5,104 nt of DNA from Pseudonocardiales bacterium (GTDB taxonomy: Bacteria; Actinomycetota; Actinomycetes; Mycobacteriales; Pseudonocardiaceae), in contig JAODNG010000020.1 in NCBI GenBank assembly GCA_025465385.1, positions 1 to 5,104 of the forward strand. The letters are read 5' to 3'. The notes below the pieces were generated by a model that was not told the origin of the DNA, did no database searches, and saw only the letters and a program-made list of their open reading frames with translations. How positions within the stretch are numbered: the first letter of the stretch is position 1; every line of letters begins with the position of its first letter. Shown here piece by piece: positions 1 through 4,499 of the stretch. The position numbers and the translations under genes are program-made.

Positions 1-74
1 GTGCCGGCGTTGAAGGACTGCGCAAGTCCTGGGTCGTCGGCCGAGTCGGTGCGTAACCGAGGTTTATCTGCCAC
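1..74 (-). CDS. Unidentified protein, N-terminus only (runs off left edge)
   Basis: Reading leftward, a GTG at 74-72 opens a frame encoding MADKPRLRTDSADDPGLAQS and a few more residues before the window ends. The frame has no stop over these 24 codons, and it is the same frame as the gene upstream, whose TAG (113-111) lies 36 nt before this GTG. The spacing and shared direction suggest the second gene of an operon with the GvpU-like gene. The start is uncertain: no good Shine-Dalgarno sequence precedes it, only a weak GTGAAG further up. The visible part is hydrophilic and acidic/basic mixed, with no signal peptide. I do not recognise the family. If the upstream call is right, another gas-vesicle or accessory protein is possible, but that is inference from position only. 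Confidence 0.4.
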   Translation of the reverse strand, partial: MADKPRLRTDSADDPGLAQSFNAG

Positions 75-110
75 AAAGAGGGCCGCGACTTCACGACGCC
101 GCGCCGCTGC

Positions 111-668
111 CTACATGTACTGGTCAGCGTCTTGCGCCGGAGCAGTTGGCGGCTCAACCGCATCGGTTGGCGGCTCACCGCCAAGATGACCGAAAGACCA
201 CCCCGCAATTTCTGAGAGCCGTCCGCGCCAGTGCATCCCGGCAGCGGGCAGTGGATTGGCCCCGGGAGCCACTACCCGGGCCTCGGTCAGGTGGATGTAG
301 GTGGTCTGATCGTGCTGGGCTACAAGACGCTGGTAGCGATCCGGGAGACCCTCGGTCACCTCTCGCGCAGCCCGACGCTCGGCGTGGTCGTTCGCCAATG
401 ACTCGGCAGCACCCTTAAACAACCTTGCCCAACCGCCGTGCTCGTCGTCGATGCAACCCCCGACGTGCACGACGAACGCGGCACGGGCGGCGTGCTCAAC
501 GTCATCGAACCACTGCCAGTCGGGGATGATCGTTCCGCTGACGACTAGACCACCCAACGTAAGCACGACACCCGGGCCGCCGTCCTGGCGCTCGGTGAGG
601 GCGTTGATCGCCCCGATCACGGCTTCCAGCGCTGGGTCAATCTGCGGTACACCCCTGCCCCGGGCCAT
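111..668 (-). CDS. GvpU-like gas vesicle accessory protein (putative)
   Basis: A 185-residue soluble protein. Residues about 6-30 form a predicted helix (PQIDPALEAVIGAINALTER). A hydrophobic strand with the motif GVVLTLGGLVVSGTIIPD (33-50) follows, then WQWFDDVEHAARAAF, a basic/acidic helical middle (85-117), and a C-terminal segment with YIHLTEARVV (124-133) and MHWRGRLSEIAGWSFGHLG. The 'LTLGGLVVSGxxI ... WF' block and the 'WRGRLSEIxGWSxG' ending match what I recall of actinobacterial proteins named GvpU, a minor gas-vesicle accessory factor whose exact role is not settled. I chose the ATG at 668 because the similarity starts just after it and a GGTGGA lies about 10 nt upstream. The frame stays open to 959, so a longer N-terminus (ATG at 848) cannot be excluded but looks unlike the family. 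The C-terminus is a Pro/Thr/Ala-rich tail with a short repeat. No gvpA or other gvp gene is visible. Confidence 0.55.
   Translation of the reverse strand: MARGRGVPQIDPALEAVIGAINALTERQDGGPGVVLTLGGLVVSGTIIPDWQWFDDVEHAARAAFVVHVGGCIDDEHGGWARLFKGAAESLANDHAERRAAREVTEGLPDRYQRLVAQHDQTTYIHLTEARVVAPGANPLPAAGMHWRGRLSEIAGWSFGHLGGEPPTDAVEPPTAPAQDADQYM
145..177. repeat. 12-nt direct repeat, 21-nt period, in the 3' end of the GvpU-like gene
   Basis: GTTGGCGGCTCA occurs at 145-156 and again at 166-177. The period of 21 nt keeps the reading frame and gives the repeated peptide EPPT(DAV)/EPPT(APA) in the C-terminal tail of the GvpU-like protein. It is probably a small in-frame duplication that extended a disordered tail. 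Confidence 0.7.
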
Positions 669-915
669 GCTGGGATTGTCCACCACCGCGGGCTGGGTAG
701 AACACAGCTTCCTGACCCCGCCCCGCTGCTGCGGGATTGCGCGACCCGTCCCGGCGAGGTGCACGACCGTTTGAGCCTGGTCGAAAGCGACCACCGTCGG
801 GATCCCACAGCCGTGACGGTGAGGATTAGGCCAGGCCGAGTTGAGCATGAACACCAGCCGGTCGACGCCGAAGTCACGTCTTTGCCCGGTAGCGCCAGCT
901 TCCAGAGGTGGGCCT
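669..915. other. Region between the GvpU-like gene and the recombinase remnant
   Basis: These 247 nt separate the two divergently oriented genes. The minus strand is open in the GvpU frame as far as 959 and includes an ATG at 848, giving a stretch such as MLNSAWPNPHRHGCG. Its codon use is only moderately coding-like and I recognise no domain. The plus strand shows nothing resembling the missing N-terminal half of the integrase. No clear -35/-10 pair, RNA gene or mobile-element end was seen. It should hold the promoter of the leftward gene, and may be where the integrase was truncated. Confidence 0.4.
904..908 (+). promoter_or_regulatory. Ribosome binding site before the GTG at 916
   Basis: AGAGG lies 7 nt upstream of GTG 916, the best ribosome-binding context in this frame. 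It argues that the truncated recombinase frame could be translated from 916 rather than from the TTG (841) or ATG (847) further up. Confidence 0.4.
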
Positions 916-1425
916 GTGAGCGCAGACGAGCTCGCGCACGACCGCGAGGAGACCACCAACGAGGGCTACCGATACGACGGTGACGAACACCAACTGCTCG
1001 CCGACCTGCACCTCTGGCTCGACGAACGCCCCGACTGGCCGGGCGCGACCACCCGCCCAGCACTGCTACTCAACCGGCGCGGCGGCTGGTTGACCACCCG
1101 GGGCGCAAGCAGGATCTTCCACGACATCACCGAACACGCCGGCCTGGAAGAAGACACCACCGCCTACATCGGACGACACACCTTTGCGACCACCCTCATC
1201 CGCGGCGGCACCGACCTCGTCGTGGTCGCCGACCTACTCGGTCACGCCCGGCTGGACACCGTCCGGACCTACACCCGACCCACCGCCGAAGCCCTCACCC
1301 ACTACCCACCGACCGCTGACCAGCCCATATTGCAGCCCACGGTCCCGTTTACCTGTATCTCGACGTTACCCGGACAGTGCCTGTCACAGGCCCAAGCCCT
1401 GGGTTCACGAGCTGTGAAAAGCTAG
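916..1425 (+). pseudogene. Tyrosine recombinase/integrase, C-terminal catalytic fragment
   Basis: The frame from GTG 916 gives 169 residues, against about 300-400 for a complete phage-type integrase. Residues 27-57 (ADLHLWLDERPDWPGA, then ALLLNRRGG) match the middle of the catalytic domain. Residues 84-92 (YIGRHTFAT) are the box-II region, 101-115 (LVVVADLLGHARLDT) carry the conserved GH, and Tyr119 in VRTYTRPT is the expected nucleophile. Missing are the N-terminal SAM-like DNA-binding domain and the first catalytic Arg. The first residue of H-x-x-R is Tyr84, although Arg87, His110 and Tyr119 are kept. The first 15 residues do not look like the family, and the last 35 look like run-on after the normal end. 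Such an enzyme should not recombine DNA, so I call it a decayed remnant of an integrative element. A translated fragment with another role is possible but has no support. Confidence 0.75.
1373..1418. repeat. Cluster of short inverted repeats after the integrase
   Basis: Four small dyads lie head to tail: GACAG-TGC-CTGTC (1373-1385), CCTGT-C-ACAGG (1380-1390), CCCA-AGCCC-TGGG (1391-1403) and TTCAC-GAGCT-GTGAA (1404-1418). The first two share an arm and cannot form together. They fall in the poorly conserved tail of the integrase frame. They could be arm-type or core binding sites of an old attachment region, an operator for the following gene, or part of a terminator. The dyads themselves are certain; their function is not known. 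Confidence 0.45.
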
Positions 1426-1527
1426 TGCCGATCTCACCACACTATATGGAAAATTAGAGTACGGATGGCACTTAACACTCCGACGTGAGCACCGCAGCAT
1501 GGGAAAGGGGCCAGAACGACCCAGAGC
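1426..1527 (+). promoter_or_regulatory. AT-richer gap upstream of atpG, candidate promoter region
   Basis: Positions about 1436-1475 are clearly richer in A/T than the surroundings, with TATATG at 1444-1449 and TTAGAGT at 1454-1460. Either could act as a -10 element, but I find no matching -35 box at proper spacing. As atpG here has no upstream atp gene to supply transcription, this is the most likely place for its own promoter. The evidence is base composition and position only. Confidence 0.25.
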
Positions 1528-1590
1528 GAGGTGGAGCGCGAATCGGTCAAGGTCGCCCGGCGGTCCCACAGAGATAACGCGAAGAAGTAG
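1528..1590 (+). pseudogene. Probable atpA 3'-end relic (last ~20 codons)
   Basis: A frame different from that of atpG reads EVERESVKVARRSHRDNAKK followed by TAG at 1588-1590, with ATG of atpG 10 nt later. Actinobacterial alpha subunits of F1 ATPase end in a charged tail of the form E-x-V-K-V followed by basic residues (for example ...KEAVKVKKPAPKKKK in Mycobacterium tuberculosis, from memory), and atpA normally sits directly before atpG. The match covers only a short, low-complexity tail, and similarity is lost upstream of about 1525, where a TGA at 1486-1488 closes the frame. I infer that the segment was copied or moved from an atpA-atpG junction. The alternative is chance: a basic peptide in GC-rich DNA. 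Confidence 0.42.
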
Positions 1591-1600
1591 TGACACGATA

Positions 1601-2575
1601 ATGGCAGCGCAGCTCAGAGTTCTCCGGCGCCGGATCCGCGCGATCCAGTCCACGAAGAAGATCACCAAAGCGATGGAGCTCATCGCGACGTCGCGGATCG
1701 CGCGGGCCCAGGCCCGGGTCGAGTCTTCCCGACCGTACGCAAGAGAGATCACCCAGGTGCTTTCTGCGCTCGCTAGCGCTGCGGGCACCCTGGATCACCC
1801 TCTGTTGGTCGAGCGGGAGAAGCCGACCCGGGTGGCGGTGGTGGTGGTGACCAGCGATCGGGGTTTCTGCGGTGGCTACAACGCCAGCCTGATCAGGGCC
1901 GCCGAGGAGCTGCACGCGCTGCTGGGCGATGAGGGCAAGTCCGTGGCGCTGTACCTGATCGGTCGCAAGGCGGTGAGCTACTACACCTTCCGTGGGCGGT
2001 CGATCGAGCAGTCCTGGACCGGGTTTTCCGAGCAACCCTCCTACGCGGACGCGGCCACGGTTGGCAACGTGCTGGTCAATGCGCTTCTTTCTGGCGCCGA
2101 AGACAGTGCTGGTCCCGGGGGGAAACCCGGGCGTGGTTCCGGGCCGGACGGCGTGCCGGGTGTCGACGAGTTGCACATCGTGTACACCAAATTCCGATCG
2201 ATGCTCACCCACGTGCCCCAGGCGCGCCGGATCGCGCCGCTGAAGGTTGAGTACGTCGAGGATAGCGCCGCCGGAGACGAGAACCGCCAAGGCCAGCGGC
2301 CGCGCTCGGATAGCCCGTCACCGCTGTATGAGTTCGAGCCGGATGCCGACGAGCTACTTGGCCACCTGCTGCCCAAGTACATCAATACCAGGATTTACGC
2401 GGCGCTTCTGGAAGCCGCGGCATCGGAACAGGCCGCCCGTCGTCAGGCGATGAAGGCCGCCACGGACAACGCCACCGATCTGATCGAGGACCTCACCCGT
2501 GAGGCCAACCGGGCCCGCCAGGACATCATCACCCAGGAGATCAACGATATCGTCGGTGGCTCGAGCCTATGGTGA
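1601..2575 (+). CDS. atpG: F1F0 ATP synthase subunit gamma (stand-alone copy)
   Basis: The product has 324 residues, close to actinobacterial gamma subunits (about 300-310) and full length at both ends. Gamma is the central shaft of F1: it turns inside the alpha3-beta3 ring and couples proton flow to ATP synthesis. Visible are the N-terminal helix with LRRRIRAIQSTKKITKAMEL (6-26), the core strand and turn VVVTSDRGFCGGYN (81-94), GRKAVSYYTF (121-130), VDELHIVYTKF (188-198), LLPKYINTRIYAALLEAAAS (256-275) and the C-terminal helix MKAATDNATDLIEDLTREAN to VGG (284-320). A Gly/Pro-rich insert lies at about 165-187 and a second hydrophilic loop at about 221-241. ATG 1601 starts the conserved MAAQLR; an in-frame ATG at 1499 would add 34 unconserved residues. 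The ribosome binding site is weak (GAAGAAG, 13 nt away). It reads as intact and under selection, but none of its usual partners (complete atpA, atpH, atpD, atpC) is adjacent. Confidence 0.93.
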   Translation: MAAQLRVLRRRIRAIQSTKKITKAMELIATSRIARAQARVESSRPYAREITQVLSALASAAGTLDHPLLVEREKPTRVAVVVVTSDRGFCGGYNASLIRAAEELHALLGDEGKSVALYLIGRKAVSYYTFRGRSIEQSWTGFSEQPSYADAATVGNVLVNALLSGAEDSAGPGGKPGRGSGPDGVPGVDELHIVYTKFRSMLTHVPQARRIAPLKVEYVEDSAAGDENRQGQRPRSDSPSPLYEFEPDADELLGHLLPKYINTRIYAALLEAAASEQAARRQAMKAATDNATDLIEDLTREANRARQDIITQEINDIVGGSSLW

Positions 2576-2604
2576 GTTGCTGGACTGGAGAGTAAACACC
2601 GCAC

Positions 2605-2617
2605 GTAGCGCCGCTAC
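2605..2617 (+). terminator. Small hairpin after atpG, possible terminator
   Basis: GTAGC-GCC-GCTAC forms a 5-bp stem with a 3-nt loop 30 nt after the atpG stop. There is no T-run, which is common for actinobacterial terminators but leaves the call weak. Confidence 0.3.
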
Positions 2618-2843
2618 TGCGGCCCACCTGTCCCCCGCGATCGCACCATCACACTCATCCCTGCTACACCGGCGCCCACACCAGCATTGACTCGCAGCGA
2701 GGAGATGGTGGCCGCGGTCAGTGGTGCTCACCTAAGGGGCGCGGCGGCATTGGAGCTCTGCCCGGATCGACGCCACGCAGGCGGTGGATTATCTGGCTAG
2801 TTGTCAGATCCAGCCGCTTCCGCAGTCGTGGCAGGCTCTGATC

Positions 2844-2856
2844 ACCCACCTTGGGT
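2844..2856 (-). terminator. Small hairpin after the GAF-ANTAR gene, possible terminator
   Basis: Read on the minus strand, ACCCA-AGG-TGGGT begins 27 nt past the stop codon of the GAF-ANTAR gene (2886-2884). The stem is 5 bp and could be lengthened by a flanking GA/TC match. No U-tract follows, so this is a weak candidate. Confidence 0.3.
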
Positions 2857-2883
2857 TTGTGGTCAGCTCAGGGGGATGGGCGG

Positions 2884-3618
2884 TCACTGTGGTGGGGTCG
2901 GCGAGGTCGTCAGGTCGGCGGTGTCGGGGGCGTGGGTGATGACCGCTTTCGCTATTTGTGAGAGCGGTCGGTTGTGGTTGCGGGCGTAGGTGCGCATCAG
3001 TGTGAATGCCTCGGTGAGGCTGATGTGGCGGCGTTCGGCGAGGATGCCTTTGGCCTGTTCGAGCAGGATGCGGCTGTTGAGCGCGGCCTGTAGTTGTTCG
3101 GTGACCATTTCGCTGTGGTGCAGGGCGCGGGTCTGCAGGATACTGATGGTGGCTACGTTGGCGAAGGACTGCGCTATCGCGGTGGCTTGAGCGGGGATGG
3201 CGGTGGGCGTGCTGCGGAACAGGTTCAGGGCCCCGAGGATCTGATCGCGCAGCCGCATCGGCACCGCATGGACGGCGGTGAAGCCCTGTTCGCGGGCGGC
3301 GGCGGCGAACCGTGGCCACCGTTGCGGTGCCGCGCCCAGATCAGCGCAGGCCACGCTCTGACCGCTGTGGTAGCAGTCCAGGCAGGGCCCTTCCTCGTTT
3401 TGCAGCTGGAACAGCTCCAGCAGGCGGGCCTGGTCGGTCGACGCCGCTACCAGGTTCAGGGTGCCCCGCTGGTCGACCAGCAGGATTCCCGCCGCGTCAA
3501 CGTCGAGGAGCTGGACACAGCGCTCGGTGAGGTTATGTAAGAAGTCGATGCCATCGAACCCGAGCACGAGGGTGTCGGCCAGCTCGACGAGAGTCTCGGT
3601 GATTCGCTGATCAAACAT
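2884..3618 (-). CDS. GAF and ANTAR domain regulator
   Basis: A 244-residue cytoplasmic regulator. Residues about 22-162 form a GAF domain, with the strand AAGILLVDQRGTLNLVAAST (42-61), NEEGPCLDCYHSGQSV (74-89), WPRFAAAAREQGFTAVHAVP (101-120) and LGALNLFRS (128-136). Residues about 171-230 form an ANTAR domain with the typical core QLQAALNSRILLEQAKGILA (175-194) and EAFTLMRTYARNHNRPLSQIA (203-223 region). ANTAR domains bind paired RNA hairpins and prevent transcription termination, while GAF domains bind small ligands or sense redox state. Two Cys (79, 82) in PCLDC sit in a GAF loop and might respond to redox; this is inference. ATG 3618 is chosen because conserved sequence begins there, and it lies 25 nt after the stop of the preceding GAF-ANTAR gene. 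A start at 3762 would overlap that gene by over 100 nt with unrelated sequence. Ligand and RNA target are unknown. Confidence 0.9.
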   Translation of the reverse strand: MFDQRITETLVELADTLVLGFDGIDFLHNLTERCVQLLDVDAAGILLVDQRGTLNLVAASTDQARLLELFQLQNEEGPCLDCYHSGQSVACADLGAAPQRWPRFAAAAREQGFTAVHAVPMRLRDQILGALNLFRSTPTAIPAQATAIAQSFANVATISILQTRALHHSEMVTEQLQAALNSRILLEQAKGILAERRHISLTEAFTLMRTYARNHNRPLSQIAKAVITHAPDTADLTTSPTPPQ

Positions 3619-3631
3619 CTCCTTCTGCTCC
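3619..3631 (-). promoter_or_regulatory. Ribosome binding site(s) of the downstream GAF-ANTAR gene
   Basis: On the minus strand GGAGCAGAAGGAG precedes ATG 3618. The first GGAG has a 9-nt spacer and is the usable one; the second, AAGGAG, touches the start codon. It supports the 3618 start and independent ribosome loading within the two-gene operon. Confidence 0.55.
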
Positions 3632-3643
3632 GTTTCTGGTCTT

Positions 3644-4399
3644 TCAGCCGCCGGAGCCCGCTGCACCTGCGTTGTCGGTATCTGATTCAAACCGTAGCCT
3701 GCGCTCGACGACGTCACTAGCCACATGTGACAGGCGGCGGCCGGTGAGGTAGGCGTGGGCACGCAACCGTAGGAACGCCACGGTGAGGTCGCTGCCCAGC
3801 TGCACCGAGACCATTCCGGTGGCCTGGTGGACCTCGGCCCAGCGGTATTCGAATTCGCTGCTGGGCAGCTCAGTGCTCTCGACGGTGCCCGGTCCGGACA
3901 GGTGATCGAGTACCCGGGGCAGCGCGGCGTCGGCGAACAGCAACCCCTCGGTCAGCTCAGCGGCCGACAGCGTGGCTTCCCGGCTGCGGTGGATCTCCAA
4001 GGCACCTACCGAGATTGCCCCCATCACCAGCGGGAACGCGAACACCGCCGACACCCCGACCGCGACCGCCGCCGGGGCGAACGCCGGCCACCGCCGCATG
4101 CTGGAATCACTGCCCAAAGCGGGTACCAGCACCGGGTGGTCTTCGCCCAACGCCTCGGTACCCGGCCCCTCCCCGAGCGTCACCTGCAGCTCCGCGACCA
4201 GCTCACTGACGGGACTGGTGACATACAACGGCTCACACAAACCCAGCTCACCAACCACATACAGGACCACCCCGCTGGCGTTGACCGCCGCCGCGCACGC
4301 CAGACACACATGCCGTACCGCGACTGGCGCACCCTCAGCGCTGGCGAGCTCGTTGATCGCCGCCAACACCCTGATCGCCCGGTCCACCGCCGCCACCAC
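3644..4399 (-). CDS. GAF domain protein with divergent ANTAR domain
   Basis: A 251-residue protein of the actinobacterial GAF-ANTAR family. Residues 20-160 fit a GAF domain: VRHVCLACAAAVNASGVVLY (28-47), VTLGEGPGTEALGEDHPVLV (73-92), RRWPAFAPAAVAVGVSAVFA (102-121) and GALEIHR (132-138). The C-terminal part (about 186-236: RWAEVHQATGMVSVQLGSDL, AFLRLRAHAYLTGRRLSHVA) follows the ANTAR pattern with a divergent first helix; the AKG of classical members is ATG here. The start is GTG 4399, or GTG 4396, which sits 6 nt after GGTGAG; an in-frame TAG at 4423-4421 rules out anything longer. The tail (SDTDNAGAAGSGG) is disordered. It is the first gene of a likely two-gene unit, and the two products may form a hetero-dimer, which is inference. 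It does not carry the PCLDC loop of its neighbour. Confidence 0.87.
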   Translation of the reverse strand: MVAAVDRAIRVLAAINELASAEGAPVAVRHVCLACAAAVNASGVVLYVVGELGLCEPLYVTSPVSELVAELQVTLGEGPGTEALGEDHPVLVPALGSDSSMRRWPAFAPAAVAVGVSAVFAFPLVMGAISVGALEIHRSREATLSAAELTEGLLFADAALPRVLDHLSGPGTVESTELPSSEFEYRWAEVHQATGMVSVQLGSDLTVAFLRLRAHAYLTGRRLSHVASDVVERRLRFESDTDNAGAAGSGG

Positions 4400-4427
4400 T
4401 TTCTCACCAATGGGCCTCGCCTACCCC

Positions 4428-4499
4428 GCCCCGACGCTAGCCCCCCTCGTGCCCGGTGATGATGACCCCGAGGATGCGATCTTTGTTCAGAGTCGGGGC
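4428..4499 (-). promoter_or_regulatory. Leader with competing hairpin arms before the GAF-ANTAR pair
   Basis: On the minus strand, directly after the stop of the XRE-type gene, GCCCCGAC (4499-4492) can pair with GTCGGGGC (4435-4428) over 8 bp. The core of the same arm, CCCCGA, can pair instead with TCGGGG (4471-4466) over 6 bp. The two pairings exclude each other, as in an attenuator, and the far arm ends about 30 nt before the start codon. It could also be a plain terminator for the upstream gene. In DNA this GC-rich such matches occur by chance fairly often. Confidence 0.3.

Larger units (their letters stand above)
2576..2883. other. Non-coding stretch between atpG and the GAF-ANTAR gene
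   Basis: These 308 nt lie between two converging genes. There is no atpD start: the GRV-x-RV-x-GPVVDVEF block of the beta subunit is absent in all plus frames. One plus frame is open from 2736 to about 2940 and reads, for example, ARIDATQAVDYLASCQIQP, but it lacks an ATG, crosses into the opposite-strand gene and matches nothing I know. It may be a decayed gene piece. Two small hairpins (listed separately) could end transcription from either side. No tRNA or mobile-element end was seen. Confidence 0.5.

Noticed and set aside
669..959. Upstream extension of the GvpU-like gene as far as 959
   Set aside because: Similarity begins just after ATG 668; the extension shows no domain and part of it lies opposite the integrase frame.
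1499..1600. Longer atpG start (ATG 1499) adding 34 residues
   Set aside because: The added stretch is unrelated to gamma subunits, the conserved MAAQLR starts at 1601, and another frame of the same DNA resembles the atpA end.
1547..2290. Minus-strand frame of 247 codons opposite atpG
   Set aside because: Antisense shadow of a clear gene, with composition driven by the codon bias of atpG.
2576..2883. Search for an atpD beginning after atpG
   Set aside because: No beta-subunit N-terminal motif in any plus frame.
3619..3762. Longer start of the downstream GAF-ANTAR gene
   Set aside because: It would overlap the preceding gene by over 100 nt with unconserved sequence; ATG 3618 has a usable ribosome binding site.
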